64,000 nt of DNA from Halomonas campaniensis (GCF_002211105.1 NZ_JPUA01000032.1:1-64000), one strand, 5' to 3'. Counted from the stretch's first letter, positions 41,062 through 48,951 are shown. Translations and numbers: made by a program. Notes: generated by a model not told the origin, from the sequence alone.

Positions 41062-41418
41062 CTAGTCTCCCCACTTTTCTCTATTTGTTTTGCGCTTGTG
41101 ACAATCGCGGCTTATTGCACGCAAGTTGCTCATCAAATCCTTTCCGCCCCGAGATAACGGAATTATATGATCAACCTCATGGGCTGGAGTGATGCGGCTC
41201 TCTTTAATGCAGTCATCACATTGACACAAGTATCTATCACGCCGCATCACTGCATCCCGCAACCGACGCCAAGGGCGCCCGCCTCGGCCTGATCTTTTAT
41301 GGTCTGGCTTCTTCCAGGCAACTGCTTGATCGGCGTGCTTGTCGCAGTAGCCGTGCTTGTGCGTGGTTTTGCCAGCGCACATGGGGGCGCGGCATGGGCG
41401 TGGCGGAGAGGTAGGCAT
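41062..41418 (-). CDS. HNH endonuclease (packaging-associated)
   Basis: 118 residues. Cys-His pairs CRAPMCAG and GYCDKHAD, then RPWRRLRDAVMRRDRYLCQCDDC, HEVDHIIPLSRGG, and NLRAISRDCHKRKT make a standard HNH fold. Small HNH proteins next to terminase assist DNA cutting in cos-type phages. It is at the start of the packaging module. Confidence 0.9.
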   Translation of the reverse strand: MPTSPPRPCRAPMCAGKTTHKHGYCDKHADQAVAWKKPDHKRSGRGGRPWRRLRDAVMRRDRYLCQCDDCIKESRITPAHEVDHIIPLSRGGKDLMSNLRAISRDCHKRKTNREKWGD

Positions 41419-41462
41419 TGCGCTAACCTGTTTAGGTAAATTTAACTTTTAAGAGGTTCTGT

Positions 41463-41927
41463 ATGTCAGATATAGCGAATGCGCTGTTTCAGCAAATGCG
41501 TTTAACCATCCTCCTGACCGCCAAAGATGGCGTAGAAGAAAGCCCGTTCCATCCTGCCTATTTATTGGCTTGGGATGATGGCGTTTACCCAATCCTTGAT
41601 GAGGGAGCTGATTGGCACCAGCCACATACTAAACAGTTCCGCGTGACCAAAGAGAAGGTAGATCGCATCTTCTCAATATTGTGTGACCACTGGGACGACA
41701 AAAAAGAGATCACTTTCTACGGGCTTGAAGAATTGCTTGGGATCCACGGCGCGGCCTATTCAACTGGGGACTTCCAGAGACATAATGTAATTAGTATCTG
41801 TCGCTACCTGTTCTTGCATGACCGCTTTGATAAAGAGTTTTGGTCAACTCTTTGCCGTAACGGGGAATGCCCATCGGAGGCGCATGTCATCGCTAGCGAC
41901 CGGGAAGTGGACATATACTTCAACTAG
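41463..41927 (+). CDS. Lone plus-strand accessory gene (moron), function unknown
   Basis: 154 residues starting MSDIANALFQQMRL, with AGAGG 5-10 bases before the ATG. It is acidic and tryptophan/histidine rich (DEGADWHQPHTKQF, CDHWDDKKEI). It has no signal peptide and no membrane segment. It is the only gene on the plus strand in a 37-kb minus-strand block, between the packaging and spanin genes, and ends 4 bases inside the Rz1 gene on the other strand. The orientation suggests independent expression in the lysogen. Confidence 0.65.
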   Translation: MSDIANALFQQMRLTILLTAKDGVEESPFHPAYLLAWDDGVYPILDEGADWHQPHTKQFRVTKEKVDRIFSILCDHWDDKKEITFYGLEELLGIHGAAYSTGDFQRHNVISICRYLFLHDRFDKEFWSTLCRNGECPSEAHVIASDREVDIYFN

Positions 41928-42196
41928 TCCTCCCCCACATCATTCGCCATAATCTCCACCACCGCAGCCCGGTCAGCGTTGAACCGGCGGCGTAACGCCT
42001 CATACTCAGCCAGCAACAGCATCAAGCCTCTATTGCTATCCAGTATCAGCGCGGGTGCTGCTAGCTCAGTCGTTAGGTGCTCGGGCACTGTCGGGCCGTA
42101 ACACTGCAGCTCCATCGGCTGAACGTTGGAGCTCACGCACCCAGTCAGTGATACCAGTAGGCCTATCGCTATCCAGCCACTCACGCGCTTCAGCAT
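41924..42196 (-). CDS. Rz1-like outer-membrane spanin lipoprotein
   Basis: 90 residues. The lipoprotein signal LLVSLTGC places the acylated cysteine at about residue 20. It starts inside the Rz-like gene in another frame and runs beyond it, overlapping by 131 bases. This nested arrangement is typical of lambdoid Rz/Rz1 pairs. Unlike lambda Rz1 it is not very proline-rich. With Rz it fuses the two membranes in the last lysis step. Confidence 0.78.
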   Translation of the reverse strand: MLKRVSGWIAIGLLVSLTGCVSSNVQPMELQCYGPTVPEHLTTELAAPALILDSNRGLMLLLAEYEALRRRFNADRAAVVEIMANDVGED

Positions 42197-42482
42197 CGGA
42201 TTCTCCCAGTGATTGAAGCGCCGATGTGCTGGCGCGTATATCGTCCGCGATGACCGTCAACGTTCGATCACGGTCAGCCATGGCGCTGCTTAGTGTTTCG
42301 ATCTGCTGGCGCTGCCACTGCTGGTGCTCTTGAAGGATCTCGGCGCGATCACGCTGTCGCTCGGCTTCGGCTTGATATGCGTCTCGCTGGTCAGTAACGC
42401 GCTGCCAATAGAAGTAGGCAGCCACCAGGGAAAGGAGAAGCACGCCCGCACCTAAGGCTTTACTTTGGAGTTTGGCGAGCAT
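42066..42482 (-). CDS. Rz-like inner-membrane spanin
   Basis: 138 residues from ATG at 42482, with AGAGGG upstream. One N-terminal signal-anchor helix (LGAGVLLLSLVAAYFYW) is followed by a periplasmic coiled coil rich in Gln, Arg and Glu. It overlaps the holin-like gene upstream (42460-42482) and encloses the Rz1 start. Lysis cassette position supports the call. Confidence 0.78.
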   Translation of the reverse strand: MLAKLQSKALGAGVLLLSLVAAYFYWQRVTDQRDAYQAEAERQRDRAEILQEHQQWQRQQIETLSSAMADRDRTLTVIADDIRASTSALQSLGESDAEAREWLDSDRPTGITDWVRELQRSADGAAVLRPDSARAPND

Positions 42483-42705
42483 GGCGCGCCCTCTCTGCGT
42501 TCGGCTGTTTGATGCTGCGCAGGATGACCGCTGCGCTAGAAAGAATGGCACCGGCCAACACAAACCAGCGATCAGGGATAATGCCATTCCAAAACGGCAG
42601 CAGAGCTTGTGCGGTGGTCACCGTTGCGAGGATCGCTGCATGATTAGACCAGAGCTTATGCCACTGCCATGCATCATCAGCTAGCTGTACTTTGATGCGT
42701 ATCAC
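42460..42705 (-). CDS. Holin-like membrane protein
   Basis: 81 residues with two possible membrane helices (about 24-38 and 46-64: WFVLAGAILSSAAVILRS) and a basic C-terminus KQPNAERARHARQ. Size, helices and position between amidase and spanins fit a class II-type holin that triggers lysis. It overlaps the upstream gene by 4 bases. Confidence 0.7.
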   Translation of the reverse strand: MIRIKVQLADDAWQWHKLWSNHAAILATVTTAQALLPFWNGIIPDRWFVLAGAILSSAAVILRSIKQPNAERARHARQTPK

Positions 42706-43019
42706 TGAGCGCCCTCCAGCCGGTTCATACGGGACTCTAGTATCTCGATCTTGCTACGGGTTTCGTTGCGGTGAACTTCCGCCTCACGACGCGTAAGAAA
42801 TTGCGAATCCATATCGCGCAAATCCTGGCGCAACTGCTCTGTCAGCGTTATCAAATGGCTAACGCGCTCATCTTGTCGAGCACTGCTCTCTGACAGCTTC
42901 AGAGTCGTGACGCCTTGCCAACCAATCAGGCCAGCAACAACGGCGAGCAGCAGTGTTTGCAGATGACGCTCTAAAATAGGTCTAGACCTCACGGCGTTAT
43001 CGGGATTTTCTTCAGACAT
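42702..43019 (-). CDS. Single-span coiled-coil membrane protein of the lysis cassette
   Basis: 105 residues. One membrane helix (LQTLLLAVVAGLIGWQGV, about 20-37) is followed by a long charged coiled coil. It lies between amidase and holin-like genes. It may be an antiholin or a second holin. Overlap with the next gene suggests coupled translation. Confidence 0.6.
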   Translation of the reverse strand: MSEENPDNAVRSRPILERHLQTLLLAVVAGLIGWQGVTTLKLSESSARQDERVSHLITLTEQLRQDLRDMDSQFLTRREAEVHRNETRSKIEILESRMNRLEGAQ

Positions 43020-43051
43020 CCCGCCTCCTGGTGGGCCTGCGTGATTAATGA

Positions 43052-43534
43052 TTAAGCGATGATCGCGTCCACTTCTTCAATCCAATGGCCATCCCACTCT
43101 TCAGGCGTATCAGCCCACAGATCGTGCAGCCCATCGCGATACGTCCGCCAATCAAAGCAAGGGCACCCGCGCGACTCATGCCCAGGGAATCCGTTGTGGC
43201 CCATGATGAGCGCCTCCGGATAGCGCTCGTGTAACTCGGTAAGCAGCGCATCAAGCGCGTTCCACTGAGCCGCCGTGAAGTTGTCTTCCGGCGTTACGCC
43301 GTCATCCTTCACGCCGCCAGCCATACACACGCCGATGTTGCCGGTGTTATAGCCGCCCACGTGAGCGCCTGTCTGGCTCTCGGGTCGGCCACGTTCTAGC
43401 GTGCCATCACGGCGGATAACGTAGTGGTAACCCACATCACGCCAACCACGCGCCAGGTGCCATTGGCGAATCTCATCCACGCCAATGTCCATGCTGGCCG
43501 TGGTGGCCGCACAGTGAATGGTGAGATAACGCAT
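43052..43534 (-). CDS. Endolysin, N-acetylmuramoyl-L-alanine amidase (Amidase_2, T7 lysozyme-like)
   Basis: 160 residues from ATG at 43534 with TGAGGTG upstream. The zinc amidase outline is present: YLTIHCAAT (His ligand), WRDVGYHYVIRRDGTLERGRP, HVGGYNTGNIGVCMAGG, and GHNGFPGHESRGCPCFD carrying the second His and the Cys. It cuts the amide between muramic acid and stem peptide. No signal peptide, so it needs the holin. Confidence 0.92.
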   Translation of the reverse strand: MRYLTIHCAATTASMDIGVDEIRQWHLARGWRDVGYHYVIRRDGTLERGRPESQTGAHVGGYNTGNIGVCMAGGVKDDGVTPEDNFTAAQWNALDALLTELHERYPEALIMGHNGFPGHESRGCPCFDWRTYRDGLHDLWADTPEEWDGHWIEEVDAIIA

Positions 43535-43613
43535 TAGCACCTCAGGAATAGAAAGGCCCCAACACGAAGGGGCAAGACGCGCCAGGTGGCAACGCAAGGG
43601 AAAGCAGAAACGC

Positions 43614-43644
43614 AAAAGCCCCGCCGGGTGACCGGCAGGGCTTT
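43614..43644. terminator. Terminator upstream of the lysis genes
   Basis: AAAGCCC-GCCGG pairs with CCGGC-GGGCTTT around a short loop (one mismatch/bulge). On the minus strand it lies about 84 bases beyond the stop of the 43728 gene and before the endolysin, the place where a lambdoid late antiterminator acts. Confidence 0.75.
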
Positions 43645-43727
43645 ATGGTGTGTGGCGGCTAGCGTCATTGAGCGCCAGCCTAGAAACATAGTAGATCAGT
43701 CGTGGAATTAATACAACATGTGGTGTT

Positions 43728-44387
43728 TCATAACTGGGCCAAGAGTAAAAGCTCTACCCGCGCATGTTTGGCGGCATCCTTCACCGCCTGCCCATTCTTG
43801 AAGATAGGCACGCTCTTATGCTCATTGCGCGAACGGCGGTACGTTTCTTTCTCAGTGACCCGCACCACCTCAACCTCCCTGATCTCAGTCATGGTCGAGA
43901 GCGACCCCATTTGCAGCATGCGCGAATAGATCGGCAAGTGCTGAGCAATGAAATCATAGCTCTTGGCCCATAGCGCTTGCTGCTGCGCTGCCATTGGGTA
44001 GAGCTTGGCGGCACGGATCAACACCGCCAGACGAGCGCGTGGGCGCAATCGGGCAGATTCCAGCCACTGCTTAGCGAACTCATGGCCAGCATGCACCCGC
44101 ATACCGCGATCATAGGCAATGGCCAGCGGATCAGCGGCAGACGTACCACCCCCAGGCTGCTCGCCCATCTTCGCCGCTGAGCTGAACGGCTGATAGCCCT
44201 GGTTCTCGTGCCAGTGCCAGGTTACGCGCTCCGCCTCCATATCCAGGATACGATCGACAAACGCCCGCGGCGCTTCCGGATCATGCTCTGGGTGGGTGCT
44301 GCGCGCATGCTCTCTCAGTTCACGAATGCCCATACGCTGATAGTCACGCGCCATAGATTCAGCCTCTCTCAACAATGCCATGCCCAT
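43728..44387 (-). CDS. Late-region regulator candidate (positional Q), function unknown
   Basis: 219 residues from ATG at 44387, which overlaps the upstream stop in TAATG. The protein is helical with ARAHPEH-type charged segments and an Arg-rich middle (LRPRARLAVLIRAAKLYPMA). It is the last gene before the late terminator and lysis module, where antiterminators of the Q type lie. I see no zinc-finger or known Q motif, so the role is inferred from position. Confidence 0.5.
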   Translation of the reverse strand: MGMALLREAESMARDYQRMGIRELREHARSTHPEHDPEAPRAFVDRILDMEAERVTWHWHENQGYQPFSSAAKMGEQPGGGTSAADPLAIAYDRGMRVHAGHEFAKQWLESARLRPRARLAVLIRAAKLYPMAAQQQALWAKSYDFIAQHLPIYSRMLQMGSLSTMTEIREVEVVRVTEKETYRRSRNEHKSVPIFKNGQAVKDAAKHARVELLLLAQL

Positions 44388-44899
44388 TAGGCCTTTCTCC
44401 ACTCGGTACCGCTTTTCAAATGCACGCGGGCGGTGTGGTGGTGGGCAGTGCGAACCAATGCCGCATACTCCCGCAACACCGCCTTAGCCTCTTCCAGCCC
44501 CACCGCCAACACGGCGCAGTAGCCACGGTCATATGCAAGCGCCAGCCAATCATATTGACTATCAGCCAGGGGTGCCGTGTGAGGCGGAGAAGCCTTGAAT
44601 TCCATGTACAGCCCGAACCAGCCTCCTCGAGCATCCATAATCACCAAGTCACTCACACCCGACTTAACGCCCTGGCGCTTCATGGCCGCGCCGGTGCTCT
44701 TGCTACGCTGCCCACCGTTGGGCACGTGGTAGATGGCGTCGTACAACTGCCCTACCGGCTCTCCGCGCATCTTCTCCCCCAGCAGCCAGCGGATTAGCAC
44801 CGCCTGCTCTTGGCCTTCCCAATCCACCGGGCGGGCGCGCGGCTTGCCGTCTTCTTTCAGCTTGCGCGGGCGTCGTGGTGTCTGGATACGTAGGCTCAT
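44387..44899 (-). CDS. VRR-NUC domain nuclease
   Basis: 170 residues. The VRR-NUC pattern is clear: EGQEQAVLIRWL, YHVPNGGQRSKSTGAAMKRQGVKSGVSDLVI (recognised by VPNGGQRS and GVSDLVI), and GLYMEFKA with the catalytic Glu and Lys. Such enzymes act as junction or flap nucleases in phage replication and recombination, and replace RusA in many lambdoid phages. It is in the pre-late module. Confidence 0.9.
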   Translation of the reverse strand: MSLRIQTPRRPRKLKEDGKPRARPVDWEGQEQAVLIRWLLGEKMRGEPVGQLYDAIYHVPNGGQRSKSTGAAMKRQGVKSGVSDLVIMDARGGWFGLYMEFKASPPHTAPLADSQYDWLALAYDRGYCAVLAVGLEEAKAVLREYAALVRTAHHHTARVHLKSGTEWRKA

Positions 44900-45348
44900 G
44901 AATCACCCCGCTGACGCATCTTGCGCGCTAGATTTCGATCCATTTGGGACTGAACGCCATTAGCGAAGTCCTCCGGAAGCAAGCCTTTGTCACAGCAAGG
45001 GCAGACGGGCGTCATGTTTTTACTACGCCACACCTGGTCAAGCGCTTTAACGGCACGGCTACGGGCCTGGAATGACTCTGCCTCTTTTACAGCTTCCTCT
45101 CGGCGTTCTAGCTTGTTTTGGGCGCCATAATGAAACTCTGCCAAGCCCTTGAACGCATCGTATGCCTCTACCTCCTGCTCGCAGTCCTGGCACCAGATAC
45201 GTCGCTCTTGATCGTCATAAACAATATCGAGATGCTTGCATGTGCCTCTCGGGCGCTTTGTCTGACCGCGCGCTATGCGCAGATCACCGATGTCAACGAC
45301 CTTTAGGCCGTATATGTAATCTTGTGGCACTACCGGCTTATCGCTCAC
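44896..45348 (-). CDS. Zinc-ribbon phage protein, function unknown
   Basis: 150 residues from GTG at 45348, which overlaps the upstream stop in GTGA. Two CxxC pairs are present, CKHL...WCQDCE and PVCPCCDKG, making one or two zinc sites. The middle is helical. It is located among replication/recombination genes. Function unknown. Confidence 0.6.
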   Translation of the reverse strand: MSDKPVVPQDYIYGLKVVDIGDLRIARGQTKRPRGTCKHLDIVYDDQERRIWCQDCEQEVEAYDAFKGLAEFHYGAQNKLERREEAVKEAESFQARSRAVKALDQVWRSKNMTPVCPCCDKGLLPEDFANGVQSQMDRNLARKMRQRGDS

Positions 45349-45653
45349 ACCACACCCCCTGCCAAACGCTGTTTCAAAAGCTGCTGGCGCTCCCACTTGC
45401 TGTAATCGGCCATGATGCGATCAAGCATGGATCGGGCATCGTCGTTATGATCCAACTCGGCGCGGCTTTTCACGCCACACGCTGCGCGCAACCAATCCTC
45501 GCAATCTTCCTTGGTATGGGTGCCATCGGGCATTGAGCCATAGGCCATCTGATGGAAACGGCGGCGGCGATGGTCAAGGTAGAGCGCAAAGCGCGGGTTC
45601 TGGCACAGCATGGCGGCACGGCGGGCGTGCTGCCCTCCCTTTAGTTCACTCAT
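45345..45653 (-). CDS. Small phage protein, function unknown
   Basis: 102 residues, starting MSELKGGQHARRAAMLCQNPRF. A histidine- and arginine-rich head (YLDHRRRRFHQM) is followed by a CEDWLRAACGVKSRAEL segment with helix character. This type of protein is frequent in Pseudomonas/Halomonas phages near NinB-like genes. I do not know its activity. It overlaps both neighbours by 4 bases. Confidence 0.6.
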   Translation of the reverse strand: MSELKGGQHARRAAMLCQNPRFALYLDHRRRRFHQMAYGSMPDGTHTKEDCEDWLRAACGVKSRAELDHNDDARSMLDRIMADYSKWERQQLLKQRLAGGVV

Positions 45654-46246
45654 GCCGCCTTACTCCTCTGCTGCCAATATCTAAGCGTTATCCCGCGCGC
45701 CATCGCTAACACTTGGCGATCCGTCATCTTTAAGCGATGCAGACGAGGCGCTGCGGTTATTTGCTTTAACCGATAACCGTGCGCCTTATGATTTCCATGC
45801 CTGTAGGGCTCGACCTCAAATAAGCCGGCATACTCTGGCAGTTCCTCAGGCTTAACGATGCCGGGGGCAGCCACTACCCAGAAATAGTTAGGCGTTGGCT
45901 CACGAGCGTAATTAAGATCAGAACCGCAACACTCGAGACCTTGCTTCCAAGCTAGCGCCAGCCCTTCCGCAATATCTTTAGCTTTTCCCAATCGACGGGC
46001 GCGAGATCGTTTTGCGTTACTGTCTTCAGAAGCAATTTTGCGAAGTTCTGCCAGCCAGTCTGCGCGGCTAACCTTGACCTCAAATTCATGGCCGAATCGC
46101 GTTTTGGTCATGCTGGCAACATCGCTTTCATACATGAAGGCGGTACCACAATTAGGGATAGTGATCTCGTGCTTAGCGGCATAGCAGTAGGCATAAACTA
46201 CGTCTTGCACGATCGCCTCCGTCAGAGGCTGCAATGCATCATCCAT
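45650..46246 (-). CDS. Putative PD-(D/E)XK-like nuclease protein
   Basis: 198 residues from ATG at 46246 with GGGAGCG upstream. The central EFEVKVSRADWLAEL matches the E-x-K core strand plus SRADW seen in a family of phage proteins related to restriction-like nucleases (MmcB-like). YFWVVAAPGIV and the C-terminal basic region follow. The expected upstream Asp could be in ESDVASM. Assignment is by motif only. Confidence 0.55.
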   Translation of the reverse strand: MDDALQPLTEAIVQDVVYAYCYAAKHEITIPNCGTAFMYESDVASMTKTRFGHEFEVKVSRADWLAELRKIASEDSNAKRSRARRLGKAKDIAEGLALAWKQGLECCGSDLNYAREPTPNYFWVVAAPGIVKPEELPEYAGLFEVEPYRHGNHKAHGYRLKQITAAPRLHRLKMTDRQVLAMARGITLRYWQQRSKAA

Positions 46247-46430
46247 GGTTACGCTCCCCGTGCTCGCTGATACCACTGGAGCCAGCCATAGTGGGAGGTG
46301 GCGGAGTCCGGAAAGGCGGCGCATGACCACACGGCTTGCTGCTGCTCTTACAAAAAGCGGCCGCCGCGCAGGCGATGGCAATAAACACACCGACCAGCAC
46401 GCCGAAAAGAAACCACGTTACGCCGTCCAT
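46239..46430 (-). CDS. Small single-span membrane protein
   Basis: 63 residues from ATG at 46430. One N-terminal helix (VTWFLFGVLVGVFIAIACAAAAF) and a proline-rich tail. It overlaps the genes on both sides (13 and 8 bases). Function unknown. Confidence 0.55.
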   Translation of the reverse strand: MDGVTWFLFGVLVGVFIAIACAAAAFCKSSSKPCGHAPPFRTPPPPTMAGSSGISEHGERNHG

Positions 46431-46576
46431 CGCTGACCTCCCGCCCGCTGGGCTTTGCGCATGCAGTGCTTGCAGGCGGGCAGCGCTTCGCCAGTAGCCG
46501 GGTCGCGAAACTCGCTGGCTGCCTTGCGGTACTGGCAAGCTGGGCACTTGGGCTGGGTGTAGGGTTGGCGGATCAT
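46418..46576 (-). CDS. 52-residue zinc-ribbon protein
   Basis: A short gene with ATG at 46576 overlapping the upstream stop in ATGA. It begins MIRQPYTQPKCPACQYRKAA and has a second pair in ACKHCMRKA, giving a CxxC-CxxC zinc ribbon. The overlap on both sides and the paired cysteines support that it is real. Its role may be nucleic-acid binding in the replication region. Confidence 0.65.
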   Translation of the reverse strand: MIRQPYTQPKCPACQYRKAASEFRDPATGEALPACKHCMRKAQRAGGQRWTA

Positions 46577-46902
46577 GAGCCACCCCCAGCTATTTCAGAA
46601 CGGCTAAAGATTCGCGTTTCCAATAGCTGGGCGCTCTCTTTAGGCATCGTGTAATAACTCTCCAGCAGCGGCACAGCAGGAAGCTCAACCGTGCCAAACG
46701 CCGTCAGCCGATAGGCAAAGCCTGGCGCGCGCTCGACAAACTCCTGCTCTACCAAGGCATCACAAGCAACGCGGATCTCATGCAGCGATACCGGTAGCTT
46801 GTAAGCATGCGCCAGCGTGGTGAGGTGAGCCGGGTTACTGGATGACATCCCCAGAAGGCGAAGCACTATGTTTTGGTGGTCGATGGGTTTTAGAGTGCTC
46901 AC
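46573..46902 (-). CDS. Winged-helix-like small phage protein
   Basis: 109 residues. It contains IVLRLLGMSSSNPAHLTTLAHAYKLPVSLHEIRVACDALVEQEFVER, seen as a winged-helix-type recognition pattern, and FAYRLTAFGTVEL for the wing. Probably DNA-binding. It overlaps the neighbouring genes by 4 bases on each side. Confidence 0.6.
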   Translation of the reverse strand: MSTLKPIDHQNIVLRLLGMSSSNPAHLTTLAHAYKLPVSLHEIRVACDALVEQEFVERAPGFAYRLTAFGTVELPAVPLLESYYTMPKESAQLLETRIFSRSEIAGGGS

Positions 46903-47219
46903 GACGCCACCCCTTTAGCCGCTTCCACCGCTAGCGCCTTACCGCTTTCAGTCAGCCCCAACACCTGGCGCGCTGGGGAATCGGCGCTCATGCCCGCGAC
47001 CTCGATGTAATCCATATCGAGCAGCTCACGGCAGCGGCCGCAAATGCTGGCCAGCGGTAGGCCGGTCGCATCGGCTAGCTGGTTGCGGGTCATGGGGCCC
47101 TTACTCACTAGCGAGGCAGTCACTAGCCCACGCGAGGCGCTCAACTTGCCTGAACGGCGGTGATCGCTGAATGCAGCCCGTTTTACTTCGTTGCCGCTTG
47201 GTTGGAATGCGGTATTCAT
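46899..47219 (-). CDS. MarR/winged-helix-like phage protein
   Basis: 106 residues from ATG at 47219. LVSKGPMTRNQLADATGLPLASICGRCRELLDMDYIEV is a clear winged helix-turn-helix outline, and LGLTESGKALA is the wing and last helix. It starts 3 bases after the upstream stop. It probably regulates early or replication genes. Confidence 0.65.
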   Translation of the reverse strand: MNTAFQPSGNEVKRAAFSDHRRSGKLSASRGLVTASLVSKGPMTRNQLADATGLPLASICGRCRELLDMDYIEVAGMSADSPARQVLGLTESGKALAVEAAKGVAS

Positions 47220-47221
47220 GA

Positions 47222-47953
47222 TCAACGTCCTCCCATCGCAGCCAGCGGCACGCCAGCTTGTTCGAGTAATTCACGGCGGCGGGCCTCTTCACGCTCGCGG
47301 GCTTCGCGGCGCTCTTGGGCTTTCTGGTCACCGGGCTGGTTGATGATCTCGCGTAGCTTGCTCACCACCTGCTTACGCTGGCGCTTGCCTTCCGGCGTTA
47401 CGGGCTTATCAGGTGGGGGTAGCATTTGACGTGCCGTATTAGGTGACAGCCTTCCTTCAGTCACGGCATCGTTGAGGACGATCTCGCGGCGCTGTGGGTC
47501 ATGGCCTAGCGACACCTGCCACTCTGGCTGGCGCGCTTCGGCTTTCGCGGCGGAGAGCTCACGCTCATACGCGGCAAGAAACGACATGCGAGCGCCAACC
47601 TTGTCTCCACCGGCCAAAACCGGCTGAGCAGCGGCAAAGGCGCGGGCAATCTCCGGCGTCCAGACCACGGTCTCCTGCTCGTCGGTGCTTTTCAGCGCCA
47701 GCGCCCACGCCTCATTACCGCTCAAATGAGCGTTCGCACTGGGTAAGCGCTCAATGATCGCCGCCAGGGTCAGCTTGCCGTGAAGCTCGGCACGGCAGCG
47801 GGCCAGCGCTCTTGTGATCTCTGCAAATGGGTAGGCACTCAGGTCATCCGCAATCAGCATCCCCGCAGAGGGTCGCATTTCCTGCCCCAGCACCTCGGCC
47901 GTCGCGTAAACCAGTTCGAGCACCTGCTCGTGTTGCTCAGAGGTCAATGGCAT
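47222..47953 (-). CDS. Replication protein P-like helicase loader candidate
   Basis: 243 residues from ATG at 47953, with GGGAGG upstream and overlap with the end of the O-like gene. MLIADDLSAYPFAEITRALARCRAELHGKLTLAAIIERL is the region also seen in phage P-like/DnaC-interaction proteins, and the C-terminus is a long charged helix (QERREAREREEARRRELLEQ). The O-P gene order of lambdoid phages supports the call. It is not certain. Confidence 0.6.
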   Translation of the reverse strand: MPLTSEQHEQVLELVYATAEVLGQEMRPSAGMLIADDLSAYPFAEITRALARCRAELHGKLTLAAIIERLPSANAHLSGNEAWALALKSTDEQETVVWTPEIARAFAAAQPVLAGGDKVGARMSFLAAYERELSAAKAEARQPEWQVSLGHDPQRREIVLNDAVTEGRLSPNTARQMLPPPDKPVTPEGKRQRKQVVSKLREIINQPGDQKAQERREAREREEARRRELLEQAGVPLAAMGGR

Positions 47954-48951
47954 GACGATGCCTCCCGTTTGGCTTGGCGCTCCCGAAGCATCGCTTTTGC
48001 CTGCTCCAGGTTGCTCAGGTTCGTTTGGGTGCTGTCCATCTGTCGGGACTGGGCATGGGTAACCTGCTGCCCCGTAGTGCACTGGGTGGCGATGGATTCG
48101 CAGTCGGCGAGCAGCAGCGAAACCGGATGAAGCTTGGTGAGATAAAACTGCTGATTCATCTGCAGATAGAACGCCGCCACCTTGGGCGCCAGCTCTGCCC
48201 CTACGCGGTCAACCAACTGGCCCAGCTGCGCAGCGGTTTTCTGATTCCATACGGGCCAAGTGCGGTAACGGTTACGGTATGCAATCGCGTAGTTGGCCCA
48301 CGCCTTGAACGTCTTGGCGTTGGGGTCACGGGTACCGGGCATGTCGGCAGGGATACGCGCCAGCAAGTCAGCGCTGGATTCTGCTTTGCTGTTCAGGGTC
48401 GGTTCTGGCTCGTCAGCGCTCAGGTAATCGCCCTCCGAAGCATCGGGGCTTGCCCCCGGTGCAACAGTACTAACCCTGGTACCCTCAGAATGAACCCCTA
48501 AACCTGAACCCCTCTCTTCACGGTTTTCCGAATACCCCTCTTCGACATTTCGAGTAGGGTTCTCCCCGTTTTCCGAATACCCCTCTTCGGGATCTCGAAT
48601 AGGGTTCTCCTTGTTTTCCGAATACCCCTCTTCTGTTTTTCGAGTACCCTTAGGCGCGGTATCTAACGGGCGCTTCATGAAGATTCGGCGCTCAACAATT
48701 TGCTTGCCTTCGCGGATCTGATCGACGCGCACCCAACCCTTTTTCTTGAGCGAACTGATCACCTCAGAGACACGGTTAGGTGACAGCCCAAAGAACTCGG
48801 CAAGCTTCTTGTTCGACTTGAAACAGCCCTTTTGCGGGTGCTGCAGGCTATCGATCTCGATCAGCATCACTTTCTCTTGCAGTGAGAGCTCGCGATTCAG
48901 CCAAATATCGGCGGGTATCCAGACACCGCGGAAGGCGCGTTCATCGGTCAT
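47944..48951 (-). CDS. Replication initiator O-like protein with internal iterons
   Basis: 335 residues from ATG at 48951; an upstream open stretch without a good start is excluded. The N-terminal helix-turn-helix (LAEFFGLSPNRVSEVISSLKKKGWV) is typical of phage O/helix-turn-helix initiators. At residues about 98-142 a 15-residue unit, YSENxENPxR-EEG, is repeated three times. This is the coding form of the iterons at 48523-48657. The C-terminal domain (KAWANYAIAYRNRYRTWPVW) presumably contacts the P-like protein. It follows the Cro-like gene. Confidence 0.8.
   Translation of the reverse strand: MTDERAFRGVWIPADIWLNRELSLQEKVMLIEIDSLQHPQKGCFKSNKKLAEFFGLSPNRVSEVISSLKKKGWVRVDQIREGKQIVERRIFMKRPLDTAPKGTRKTEEGYSENKENPIRDPEEGYSENGENPTRNVEEGYSENREERGSGLGVHSEGTRVSTVAPGASPDASEGDYLSADEPEPTLNSKAESSADLLARIPADMPGTRDPNAKTFKAWANYAIAYRNRYRTWPVWNQKTAAQLGQLVDRVGAELAPKVAAFYLQMNQQFYLTKLHPVSLLLADCESIATQCTTGQQVTHAQSRQMDSTQTNLSNLEQAKAMLRERQAKREASSCH
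48523..48657. repeat. Three 45-bp iterons, candidate phage replication origin
   Basis: GTTTTCCGAATACCCCTCTT begins exactly at 48523, 48568 and 48613, each followed by a variable stretch and a conserved CGA-TAGGGTTCTCC block in the first two. The period of 45 bases keeps the frame of the O-like gene. Lambda has its origin iterons at the same place, inside gene O. Confidence 0.75.

Noticed and set aside
43052-46430. Longer upstream start codons for endolysin, spanin and PD-(D/E)XK-like genes
   Set aside because: The longer versions lack ribosome sites and run through upstream genes or terminators; shorter starts have clear ribosome sites or stop/start overlaps.
48523-48657. Could the 45-bp repeats be a CRISPR array?
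   Set aside because: Only three units, no unique spacers of constant length, and the repeats keep an open reading frame inside the O-like gene.
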